A DNA stretch of 64,000 bases from Caldilineaceae bacterium (GTDB taxonomy: Bacteria > Chloroflexota > Anaerolineae > Caldilineales > Caldilineaceae), in NCBI GenBank assembly GCA_026645575.1, contig JAPKMW010000004.1, positions 193,597 to 257,596 on the forward strand, read 5' to 3'. The notes beneath the pieces are model-generated. The model had not been told where the DNA came from and did not search any database. It saw only the letters and a program-made list of their open reading frames with translations. Shown here one piece after another: positions 42,700-50,817 of the stretch (within the stretch, counting starts at the first letter, position 1; every line of letters begins with the position of its first letter). The position numbers and the translations under genes were made by a program.

Positions 42700-43887
42700 C
42701 TACCGGCGCGCCTGCTTGCTCATAATTTTTCGCGTCTGTTGCAGTGTCATGCCCGTTTCTTGCAAAAGCTGTTGGTAGTAGGCATAAAACCGTTGGCGAT
42801 CCTGCTGACTGATCACCGCCACGGCATCGGCCGTCTCGACGGCATACGGATAGCCGCTGCCGACCACACATTCGGCCCGCACCAGATCCATCACATCCTC
42901 GGCGCGACCGGCGTCAAGCAGCCAACGGGGCATCTCCACCCTGGCCGGCGGATGATCGGCGGTGAGGCGGACATAGGCCAAAAGCACCTCCTGATAAAAG
43001 GCCGCCTTGCCCCATTTACTCAATTCATCTTCACGGGCGCAGACAAAGAAAGGGCTGCGATCCCCCCATTTGGGTAGACAATCAGCCAGCAGCGTAGCAT
43101 CGCTCAGCGGAATCGAACCGGGGCTATGTTGCACCGTTTCAATCAAGGTGGTGATGTCGTGGCTAAAGGAGCGATCGACAAAGCCCACCAGCGGCACCTC
43201 GTAGCGTTCCGAGCATTCCAATAGCTCCTGCACAGCGCGCGTATAGGGGCTGGCATCGGCCATCTTGCCGGCAAAGCTGATGATAAAGGAACCATCAAAA
43301 AAGCAGAGCGGCTTGGCTTGTGGTGCGACGTCAGCGTAGCTTGCCATCAACTCACAGAGCTTTTCACATTCGCGCACAAAGCGGATACGGTTAACCTGTT
43401 GGTTGAGAAAGCCGCTATCGCTGCTGCCGTCGGCGTCCTCTTCCAACTCATCGGGCGCCAGCACATCAAAGAGCAGATCTTTGGTGTAACTACCGCCGGC
43501 GCGATGTTCGTTGATAAACCAGCCAATCTGAATCGCGGCCACTGGCGGCCAGATATCCTTAGTCGGCGCGATCTGGCTGCCATCAACCGCCAACACCGGA
43601 CGATTGAGCAACACATTGAAGGCCCACGTGCGCGCCTCGCGATGGTCGCGCCAGCGTTCGGCAAAGGGCAGACAGAGTTCAGTCGCTTGATCTAACTCAA
43701 CAGTCGGGCGCGACCCCGGCCAGGCACGTTCACTGATGGCCGCTTCAATCGCTTCCCGGCTCATGCCATAGAAGCGTTGCAAGCGTTCTTCCAGCCGTTC
43801 CTGTTGCTCCTGCTGGCGGACGCTATAGGCCTGAAAGCGACTCCGTTTCTCTTCCAGTGCGGTAATTACTTTGTTGCGATCAAACAA
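42700..43887 (-). CDS. nurA: NurA domain nuclease
   Basis: 395 residues. The NurA metal-site aspartates lie in AVDGSQIAP (residue about 100) and CFFDGSFIISF (about 200), with the C-terminal GSGYPYAVETADAVAVIS block containing the third conserved acidic residue. An N-terminal helical stretch (LEEKRSRFQAYSVRQQEQQERLEERLQ) precedes the core. NurA is a 5'-3' nuclease that works with the HerA translocase in end resection; no herA gene is in this window. AGGAGGC precedes the start. Confidence 0.87.
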   Translation of the reverse strand: MFDRNKVITALEEKRSRFQAYSVRQQEQQERLEERLQRFYGMSREAIEAAISERAWPGSRPTVELDQATELCLPFAERWRDHREARTWAFNVLLNRPVLAVDGSQIAPTKDIWPPVAAIQIGWFINEHRAGGSYTKDLLFDVLAPDELEEDADGSSDSGFLNQQVNRIRFVRECEKLCELMASYADVAPQAKPLCFFDGSFIISFAGKMADASPYTRAVQELLECSERYEVPLVGFVDRSFSHDITTLIETVQHSPGSIPLSDATLLADCLPKWGDRSPFFVCAREDELSKWGKAAFYQEVLLAYVRLTADHPPARVEMPRWLLDAGRAEDVMDLVRAECVVGSGYPYAVETADAVAVISQQDRQRFYAYYQQLLQETGMTLQQTRKIMSKQARR

Positions 43888-43903
43888 GTGAGCCTCCTTA
43901 ATT

Positions 43904-44043
43904 GTCGCGTAGTCGCGTAGTCGTTTGGTCGCGTAGTCATTGGGTCGATAGTGGTCTAGGCTGGGCTGATTATATTTGCAAAAATATCAAATTAGTACAT
44001 CCTACGCGACTATGCGACCAAACGACTACGCGACTACGCGACT
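43904..44043. repeat. Inverted repeat built from GTCGCGTA units
   Basis: A 32-bp arm (43904-43935) made of GTCGCGTA/GTCG and GTTTGGTCGC units pairs with 44012-44043 with one mismatch; about 76 bp lie between. The right arm runs into the 3' end of the maturase gene and provides its TAG stop. Confidence 0.9.
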
Positions 44044-45351
44044 GGTACCCCGCCCATGACAAGCCTTAAACTTCCGCCCGCTGCCACAAGGACAGGGATC
44101 ATTGCGTCCGACGCCAGCAAAGCGTTGTTGCAAGGCACGTTCTTCTTGGGCCAGGATCTGCACAATATTCGCCGGGGCGCGACCGGCGCGCAGTTCGTTC
44201 GCCATGATGCGCATGGGGCGGTCGATGTGGTTGAAAAAGGCGCGGTAACCGGTGCAGAGATAGTTCAAGCCTGCTTCGCCGTCGGGGGTGTGGCTAAAGC
44301 GATCTTTGGGGCAACCGCCATTGCAGACAAAGCGCACCTCACATTCACGGCAGTAGCGCGGCAACTTGTCCCGCTTGTCCAGGCCGAACTGGCGTTGCTC
44401 TGCCGAGGCAACCATGTCGATGAGTGGGATCTCCTGGATGTTGCCCAACCGGTAGTTGGGTTCGACAAAGTGGTCGCAAGCAAAGAGGTCGCCGTTGTGT
44501 TCCATCGCCAGTGCCAGACCACAAGTCTCTTCAAAGATGCACAACCCTGGTCGTTCACCAGACCAAGCCGCCAGCGCCACATCAAAAATTTGCACAAAGA
44601 CCCGCCCCACATCGCGGCGCACCCATTCGTCGAAGATGCTGATCAAAAACCGGCCATATTGCTCACCAGTCAACGAGCGCTCTGTCACCTGGTCGCCTTC
44701 CTGGAAGCCAGTTTCGTTGGCCCGTTCGACGATGGGGATAAATTGCATAAACTGCGTCCCGATTTCGTCGCGCAAGCAGCGGTAGACTTCGGCGCCATGT
44801 TCGGCGTTGGCAGCGTGAACCGTGGTCAGAATGTTAAACTCAACCCGATGCTTTTTGAGCAGCGCCAGCCCCGCCATCACCCGGTCAAAGGTCGGTTTCC
44901 CGCCTTTGTCAACCCGGTAGGCGTCATGCAGATGCTTTGGGCCATCGACGCTGAGACCGATGAGAAAGTTGTGTTGGTGAAAGAAGCGACACCAATCCTC
45001 ATCGAGCAGCACGCCATTGGTCTGGAAAGCATTGTGAATCTGCATCCCCGGTTTGCGATACTGTTGCTGGAGTTCCACCGCCCGCTTGAAAAAGTCCAAC
45101 CCCATGAGCGTTGGTTCACCCCCCTGCCAGGCAAAGGTCACCTCGGGGACACGTTGGGCGTCGATGTATTGTCGCGTGTAGGTTTCCAGCAACTCGTCGG
45201 CCATGCGAAAGCGACTACCGGGGTACATCATCTCCTTCGACAGGAAATAACAATACTTGCAGTCGAGATTGCAGATCGCCCCGCGCGGCTTTAGCATCAC
45301 ATGAAAGGCAGCGGGCGTCACCGGATTCGGCCCAGCGGTCAAAAAGCTCAT
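44026..45351 (-). CDS. Anaerobic sulfatase-maturase-like radical SAM protein with C-terminal SEC-C motif
   Basis: 441 residues from ATG 45351 (TAGGAG upstream). The radical SAM cluster CNLDCKYC gives Cys27, Cys31 and Cys34. FAWQGGEPTLMG and SVDGPKHLHDAYR are anSME signatures, and a SPASM region with further cysteines (CGLALAMEHNGDLFACDHF, CRECEVRFVCNGGCPKDRF) follows. The extreme C-terminus is a SEC-C zinc motif (RNDPCPCGSGRKFKACHG), an unusual fusion for a maturase. Such enzymes oxidise Cys or Ser to formylglycine in sulfatases, or modify other peptides. No FGly sulfatase lies nearby. The last residues SRVVA and the stop come from the GTCGCGTA repeat. Confidence 0.88.
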   Translation of the reverse strand: MSFLTAGPNPVTPAAFHVMLKPRGAICNLDCKYCYFLSKEMMYPGSRFRMADELLETYTRQYIDAQRVPEVTFAWQGGEPTLMGLDFFKRAVELQQQYRKPGMQIHNAFQTNGVLLDEDWCRFFHQHNFLIGLSVDGPKHLHDAYRVDKGGKPTFDRVMAGLALLKKHRVEFNILTTVHAANAEHGAEVYRCLRDEIGTQFMQFIPIVERANETGFQEGDQVTERSLTGEQYGRFLISIFDEWVRRDVGRVFVQIFDVALAAWSGERPGLCIFEETCGLALAMEHNGDLFACDHFVEPNYRLGNIQEIPLIDMVASAEQRQFGLDKRDKLPRYCRECEVRFVCNGGCPKDRFSHTPDGEAGLNYLCTGYRAFFNHIDRPMRIMANELRAGRAPANIVQILAQEERALQQRFAGVGRNDPCPCGSGRKFKACHGRGTSRVVA

Positions 45352-45372
45352 GCTGACTCCTACTTTAGTCGA

Positions 45373-45464
45373 GTTCACAGAGAGCGCAGCGGCGACACAG
45401 AGATTTGCAGAGATCAAAGAGAGTCTCTGGGCGTCTCTGTGAAATCTCTGCGCCCTCTGTGAAC
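45373..45464. repeat. Inverted repeat with CACAGAGA units
   Basis: GTTCACAGAGAGCGCAG (45373-45389) pairs with CTGCGCCCTCTGTGAAC (45448-45464); the middle repeats ACAGAGA/TCTCTGT motifs. It sits between kdpg aldolase and maturase genes. Confidence 0.88.
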
Positions 45465-45468
45465 ATTT

Positions 45469-46119
45469 TTATTTAGCCTGTACAGCCGCGTTCCACGCTT
45501 GGCGCAGGGCTTGGGCGCGATTGGCGAGATCGGCCAAATCCTGGCCTGGCCCGGTTACCAGGGCGCTGCCGATGCCGGCGGCAACAATGCCGGCTTTCAC
45601 ATACTCGGCCACGTTGTCCGCCGAGATGCCGCCGGTGGGAACAATTTCAATATCATCGAGCGGGGCGCGGATCGCTTTGATATAGCGCGGCCCGACAATC
45701 TCTGAGGGAAAGAGCTTGACCATGCGACAACCGGCGACAAAAGCATTCTGTGCTTCGGTGGGGGTGAAGACGCCGGGCAAGTGGAGCAAGTTATGCCGTT
45801 GGGCCGCTTTTACCGTCGCCAAGTCTAAATTGGGCGCAACGGTAAATTGGGCGCCGGCGGCAACCGCTTCTTCTAACTGTTCTGCTGTACGCACCGTGCC
45901 GGCGCCAACGACCATGCGGTCGCCAAATTGGGTGCGCAACTGGCGAATGCTTTCCAGTGCGCCAGTGGTGTTGAGCGTCACCTCCATCACCGGAATCTGG
46001 TGGGCCAGCAGCGTTTCGGCAATGCCAATGACCTGGTCGCGGCTGAATTTACCGCGAATGATTGCGATCAAGCCGGTCGCCCGCACACTTTGCGCGACGG
46101 CTTCTGCATGAGTGGACAT
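45469..46119 (-). CDS. eda: KDPG/KHG aldolase
   Basis: 216 residues, the normal length of a class I KDPG aldolase barrel. Visible are the catalytic Glu46 (VMEVTLNT), the Schiff-base Lys135 in MVKLFPSE, and the phosphate loop VPTGGIS. It splits 2-keto-3-deoxy-6-phosphogluconate into pyruvate and glyceraldehyde 3-phosphate, or acts on the galactonate analogue. No dehydratase or kinase lies beside it, so the exact sugar acid pathway is not shown. Confidence 0.92.
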   Translation of the reverse strand: MSTHAEAVAQSVRATGLIAIIRGKFSRDQVIGIAETLLAHQIPVMEVTLNTTGALESIRQLRTQFGDRMVVGAGTVRTAEQLEEAVAAGAQFTVAPNLDLATVKAAQRHNLLHLPGVFTPTEAQNAFVAGCRMVKLFPSEIVGPRYIKAIRAPLDDIEIVPTGGISADNVAEYVKAGIVAAGIGSALVTGPGQDLADLANRAQALRQAWNAAVQAK

Positions 46120-46371
46120 GAATGGACTCCTACTGGTTATAGCTAGATCGGAACAACAGTTCTGTTGGGTAGCATACCATAGATAGCTTTTATTTTCCAG
46201 TCATAACAAGCAGGGGTGCGTATTACTACGGGTTGCTTGTTGTCAGTTACAAAAATAGTAGACAAATGAGAGATCAAGATCATGATTTTTATGGTATATT
46301 ATTTTCATCATCCTTATACATAACCCATCAATATTGTTATCAAACTGAGGGATGTGAGTAGAGAGGAAACT

Positions 46372-47916
46372 ATGCACCACGAATTAATCAATGCAACCCA
46401 GGAAGAACGGGCTGAATGGCAGCGGCGGTATGCGGCTGTTGATGCGGCGTTGCGACAGACAGAGGCGCTTCTCACTGATCCGCAGGTGACTTTTACCAGA
46501 AAGGCGACAATTGCCGGCGTGGTGAAACAGTTGCGCGCCTTTGGTGAAAAGCAATTTGCCTTTTTTGATGAAGGCTTTCATCGGCCAGACCCCTTCTTTA
46601 CCCTCAGTGATGATCCACTGCAAGGGGTGGCGGCCCAGTATGTCTTTGGCACCATTATTGACCAAATCGCCCATGACAGCAGCGTGCTTGATCAGATCGA
46701 AATGCAACGGCGCGATCAACGCTATGCCGCAACGCTGGCGGTGGCTGATCGCGTCGCCTATGACGCCCTGGGGTATGTGAGCCATCTGCTCAACACGCCA
46801 TCAACGGTTCTTACCTACTTGCAAAAATCCCCTGATGCACGAGTGATCCCCTATGCGCCGGTGGCCTTGATTGGCATCCCGCGCACTTGTCATCCGTTGC
46901 AAGCGACATCTCCGCAGGGCGTCGTGCGTGATCTGTTGGCAATTCCCCATGAATTGGGCCACCATCTCTATTGGAATGGTCATGAGGCCGAGGACAGCGG
47001 CAAGCAACTGCGCCATCAGCCCCCCATCAACCGCTTGCAGCCGGACAAACCAGCCTGGTTGGCTGCCTGGTTTGAAGAGATTTTTGCTGATGTTGTTACC
47101 TGTGTCATCGGTGGGCCATTGGCAGCGTTGAGTATGCAGGAACTGCAACTACAGGCGCGCAATGATTGGTTGTTGGTTGACAATGGCGTCCATCCGGTGG
47201 CGGCGTTCCGCACCTATATCTATCTTGTTGCGCTGGAGGCCATGGGGATGCCAACGGCTGCGGCTAAATTAACAGCCCGCTGGCACAAAAAGTTGACGGA
47301 TCGCGCCCTTGTATCGCCAGGGCGCGATCCCCTTGACTACCTCTGTTTCTTACCCTCTACCAACGAAGCGCCACTGACCTTTCGGGCTGCCTTAGAACGA
47401 ATGCGGACGTTGATTGTGGCGTTAGTCCATCTCTTTCAAAGCGGCGCTGCGTCAGCCGACAGGAATACCCTCAGTGCTTGTGCCGGCGTACAACCGAGCA
47501 ACAACGGTCGCTCACCCTGGTCTGCGGATCTCTCAGCCGACGCCGATCTAACTAACGATGCCGAGGTGGAAGCGCTTTATCAACAATTTGAGCAGTGCGT
47601 CCTCGATACTTTTACCGATGGGCAAACGACATCGAATCAACAGATTGACAGTAAGTTGGATCCATATTGGAAGCCAGAAAACTGGCTGGAATTAGTAGCG
47701 CAACGCGGCGTTACTTTTGAAATCGCCGAGGAAGTGGTCAACAGGCGCCGCTTGCCATCATCACAATTTGTCATTGATCAGATCAGCAGATGGTATTCGA
47801 GGGAACCCCAGGACCCCAAAGACATTCCCCTTGAATTCGCCGAGTGGATCAAAATTCTCGAATTTGCCGGCTGGTCAACCGAAGGGCCGACCGATGGCAA
47901 TCTCTCTGGTGGTTAA
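46372..47916 (+). CDS. Putative HELGH zinc metalloprotein of unknown family
   Basis: 514 residues from ATG 46372 (AGAGGAAAC upstream); a GTG at 46354 is an alternative. The sequence IPHELGHHLYWNG gives His193-Glu194-x-x-His197, and EEIFADVV about 40 residues on supplies a candidate third ligand (Glu235/236), the layout of gluzincin-type metallopeptidases. No signal peptide or membrane helix, so it would act in the cytoplasm. The remaining 300 residues are helical and charged without a known motif. I do not recognise a family. It is convergent with the XRE-NB-ARC-TPR gene, overlapping its 3' end by 4 bp. Confidence 0.65.
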   Translation: MHHELINATQEERAEWQRRYAAVDAALRQTEALLTDPQVTFTRKATIAGVVKQLRAFGEKQFAFFDEGFHRPDPFFTLSDDPLQGVAAQYVFGTIIDQIAHDSSVLDQIEMQRRDQRYAATLAVADRVAYDALGYVSHLLNTPSTVLTYLQKSPDARVIPYAPVALIGIPRTCHPLQATSPQGVVRDLLAIPHELGHHLYWNGHEAEDSGKQLRHQPPINRLQPDKPAWLAAWFEEIFADVVTCVIGGPLAALSMQELQLQARNDWLLVDNGVHPVAAFRTYIYLVALEAMGMPTAAAKLTARWHKKLTDRALVSPGRDPLDYLCFLPSTNEAPLTFRAALERMRTLIVALVHLFQSGAASADRNTLSACAGVQPSNNGRSPWSADLSADADLTNDAEVEALYQQFEQCVLDTFTDGQTTSNQQIDSKLDPYWKPENWLELVAQRGVTFEIAEEVVNRRRLPSSQFVIDQISRWYSREPQDPKDIPLEFAEWIKILEFAGWSTEGPTDGNLSGG

Positions 47917-50366
47917 AGCGTAGGGGCGGCCAGCTTTTGTTCAATTTTGGTGAGAAGGGCGTGCTGGTGTTTGTCGGCGAGCGCCCTTGCTTCGTGCCAA
48001 CAGGCGTCAGCTTCTGCCGACTGCGCCAAGGCATGATGGATCTCCCCCTGATAGTAGAGCGCCGTGACCAGGTTGAATTCATCGCCAACGGTGCGCAGGA
48101 TGGCGACACACTGTTGTGCCGCTTGTAAGCCGGCGGCATACTCCTGGCGCAAGGTGTGAATCCGCCCCATCTCGTGATACGTAAAGGCCAGAAAGGTGCG
48201 ACTGCCGATGCGTTCAAAGAGGGGGCGGCTCTGCTGGATGCTTGCTTCGGCCTGGGCCAGATCGCCCAATTGGCGATCAATTTTGCAGAGACTAAAGAGC
48301 GCTGCGCCTACCTCCCCTTGCTCTTGGCTGGCGCTAGCCAGGGTATGTGCCTCCTGGGCATAAGCGCGAGCGCCGGTGAGATTATTGTCGGCCAGGGCAA
48401 TGTCGGTTAAAAGCCGTAGCGTGCGGATCCGTCCCAGCGGATCGGTTTGTGGCGTTTGGGTGGTCAAGCTTTGCTGGCAGAGCATGGCTGCCGCCGCCAG
48501 CGCCCCCTGGCGATAGCTGATGAGCGCCTGCCAATAGTCAACGGCGGCGACGCCGATGGCATCTTGCAACTGGCTACGAATGGCACGACAACTGGTGAGC
48601 AAGGGTTGGGCCGCGCCATAGTTGCTCTGCTCTACGGCGATGCGCGCCAGATCCCACTGCACATCGCCGATCAACTCATCACTCTCCACTTGCATAGAGA
48701 GCGCTAACGCTTCGGCCAAGAGCGGACTGGCGGCGGCATAGTCATTTTGCTCGATACAGACGCTGCCCCATCGGCGCAGGTTGATGGCCAGCGCATCCGG
48801 CTGGCCGGTTGCGCGCGCCGCGGCGACGGCCAAGCCATAGCCCTGGCGCGCCTGGTCAAACCGCCCGTGGGTAAACCAAGGCTTGGTCAACACCGCAGTA
48901 TACGCCAACACCAAGTTCCATGCTTGCAAACGGTGAGCTGCCGCCATGCCGGTCATGAGATGATCCCACTCCGGTTCCAGCGGCGCCGCAGAAGATAAGG
49001 CGGACCGGACAAAAGCCAGTTGCGTTTCGGCAAACCGTAGCCACGCCGTCGGCGCGGCGCCAAGCTGTTCCTGGGCAAAATCCGCTAACAAAGGGTGTTG
49101 GCGATAGCGCTCCAGCGTTTCGGCGTTGACCAGCGAACGGGCCGCCAGCGTATCCAGCCCCTCAATTACTTTCTCAATCGCTTCGTCCAATACAGCCGCC
49201 AGCGCTGTTGCCGCAAAGGAACGCCCGGCAAAGAGCGCCAGATGGGCAAAGAGCCGTTGCTGCTGAGTATCCAATGCTTCCCAACTAACCAAAAATGAGG
49301 TGCGCACGGCCCGATCGCTGATCTGGAGATCCAGGCGATAGTGGAGATCTTGCAAACGCTGGGCCAGCGCCGCCAGGGGACGCTGGGGACGCGCGGCCAG
49401 GAGTTGGCCCACGATTTCCACCGCTAGCGGCCAATGATGCACCGCCGCACAGATGGCGACGGCCGCGTCCGGTTCTTGCTCCACCCGTGCGCGCCCCAAC
49501 AGTCGAGTTAGCAACTGCACACCTTCGCCGGGCGCCAACGCTGCCAGGTCAAAGGGACGGCTTCCCAATGCCGCCGCCACATCATGGCTGCGTGTGGTGA
49601 GTAGCACGCCGCTCTGTTCGCCGCCCAAAAGCAGTGGGAGCATCGCTTGCACACTGGTCACATCATCCAAAACAAAGAGGATCTGCTTTGCCGCTAGCAC
49701 GCTGCGGAGGGTCATGGCGCAGCTTTCCACGTCGCGCAGGGCGCTGTAGTCATAGCCAAAGGCGCGCGCCCAACTGTTGAGAATGTCCAGCGGGGTGCTG
49801 ATCGCGGTCTGCGCCCAGAGGGTGCCATCGGGGTAGTGGGCGCGCAGGGCATGGGCCAGTTGTACGGCCAGCGCCGTCTTGCCGATACCCCCCATGCCGA
49901 CCAGCGCAATGCGCCGCGGCGGCGGGGCAAGGGGAAGTTGGGCTGCGACCTGGGCGACCAATGCTTCACGACCAACAAAGTGAGGCGGCAGCGGTGGCGC
50001 TTGCCAGGGAACGGGCTGCGCTGGCCCCATTGCGGTAGCAGGCGAGGTGATGCCAGGGCGAGGGGCGGTGGTCAGGCGGCGCCATTCGGTATCACTCAGG
50101 GGATCCCATTGCCACTCCTCGACCAGTATTTCCCAGATGGCGGCAAAACGTTCGGGGTCTTGGCGCAGGCGCAGACCATCCCACAAATAGTGCAAAAAGG
50201 CGACGCGTCGGCTGGCATGGGGCGTCATCGTGCCGCGCTCCCAGGCGCCGGCGGTCTGATGGCTCTGGCGCCCTTGGAGGCCGCAATGGCGCGCCATGTC
50301 GGTCTGGCTGAGACCGGCTTCCTCACGCAGGATGCGCAATTGGTCAAGACGCTGGGCGTCGGGCAT
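47913..50366 (-). CDS. XRE-NB-ARC-TPR (STAND) transcriptional regulator
   Basis: About 817 residues from ATG 50366; the longer frame upstream has no ribosome site. Residues 5-60 are an XRE-like HTH (LRILREEAGLSQTDMARHCGL, AWERG). An NB-ARC ATPase follows, with P-loop GMGGIGKT (157-164), Walker B LFVLDDV, LLTTRSHD and a WPLAVEI motif (GxP-like). Then come about 300 residues of TPR-type repeats (RRWGSVCIEQNDYAAASPLLAEALAL and similar). This is a STAND switch regulator that binds a ligand through the TPRs. It is divergent from the small exported peptide gene across 201 bp. It is close in design to the split pair at 50818-53446. Confidence 0.88.
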   Translation of the reverse strand: MPDAQRLDQLRILREEAGLSQTDMARHCGLQGRQSHQTAGAWERGTMTPHASRRVAFLHYLWDGLRLRQDPERFAAIWEILVEEWQWDPLSDTEWRRLTTAPRPGITSPATAMGPAQPVPWQAPPLPPHFVGREALVAQVAAQLPLAPPPRRIALVGMGGIGKTALAVQLAHALRAHYPDGTLWAQTAISTPLDILNSWARAFGYDYSALRDVESCAMTLRSVLAAKQILFVLDDVTSVQAMLPLLLGGEQSGVLLTTRSHDVAAALGSRPFDLAALAPGEGVQLLTRLLGRARVEQEPDAAVAICAAVHHWPLAVEIVGQLLAARPQRPLAALAQRLQDLHYRLDLQISDRAVRTSFLVSWEALDTQQQRLFAHLALFAGRSFAATALAAVLDEAIEKVIEGLDTLAARSLVNAETLERYRQHPLLADFAQEQLGAAPTAWLRFAETQLAFVRSALSSAAPLEPEWDHLMTGMAAAHRLQAWNLVLAYTAVLTKPWFTHGRFDQARQGYGLAVAAARATGQPDALAINLRRWGSVCIEQNDYAAASPLLAEALALSMQVESDELIGDVQWDLARIAVEQSNYGAAQPLLTSCRAIRSQLQDAIGVAAVDYWQALISYRQGALAAAAMLCQQSLTTQTPQTDPLGRIRTLRLLTDIALADNNLTGARAYAQEAHTLASASQEQGEVGAALFSLCKIDRQLGDLAQAEASIQQSRPLFERIGSRTFLAFTYHEMGRIHTLRQEYAAGLQAAQQCVAILRTVGDEFNLVTALYYQGEIHHALAQSAEADACWHEARALADKHQHALLTKIEQKLAAPTL

Positions 50367-50567
50367 ACGGGTTGATGGCTCCGAATGGCTCTTTGATGGG
50401 TGCATTGATGGGTTTGCCGGGTGACAACCCCTCCGCCATTCTGCCATGATAGAGGGGCTTAAGCAAATCGGGGGAATGAGTAATTGCCAACGGCACATGG
50501 TGCGCTCCCCGACGCCATGACCCGTTGCCATGCCGACAAAACAATGCTGATAAGGAGAATATTTACC

Positions 50568-50732
50568 ATGAATACCACGTTTGTTTCTACCCGTCGTTGG
50601 CTGGCCGCCCTGATCGTCGCCGCCGTGGTCGCCGTCACTGCCGCTTATGGGCCGGTGTTGTTAAGTGAAGGGGCTGGTATGGATGCTGGAACGCCAGTGT
50701 ATGCTTGTAACGCCGCCGGTGGTGGCTGCTAA
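50568..50732 (+). CDS. Small exported peptide with C-terminal cysteine pair
   Basis: 54 residues from ATG 50568, which has a strong AAGGAGA 8 bases upstream; the longer upstream frame is not credible. The N-terminus is basic (STRR), then a hydrophobic signal-like helix (WLAALIVAAVVAVTAA, residues 11-26) and a short tail ending VYACNAAGGGC, with Cys47 and Cys54 as the only cysteines. It could be secreted with a small disulfide ring, or be a tail-anchored or processed signalling peptide. It is divergent from an XRE-NB-ARC-TPR regulator, and convergent with the TPR gene beyond a palindrome. No homologue known to me. Confidence 0.65.
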   Translation: MNTTFVSTRRWLAALIVAAVVAVTAAYGPVLLSEGAGMDAGTPVYACNAAGGGC

Positions 50733-50754
50733 TAGTTAAAACAGATAAAAGTTG

Positions 50755-50800
50755 CCTCTACGGTAGGGGCGTCCGCAAGGGGACGCTCCTACCGTAGAGG
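50755..50800. repeat. Near-perfect palindrome (GTAGGGGCG family), convergent terminator position
   Basis: CCTCTACGGTAGGGGCGTCC (50755-50774) pairs with 50781-50800, one mismatch, 6-base loop. It lies between the convergent peptide and TPR genes and is well placed to end both messages. Confidence 0.88.
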
Positions 50801-50817
50801 CGGAGTCTATGTATTTG

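Noticed and set aside
43904..44043. Possible CRISPR array
   Set aside because: Units are only 8-12 bp, without spaced spacers of equal length, and the two arms are inverted.
44056..45294. 412-codon plus-strand frame
   Set aside because: Antisense to the radical SAM gene, whose CxxxCxxC and SPASM cysteines are clear on the other strand.
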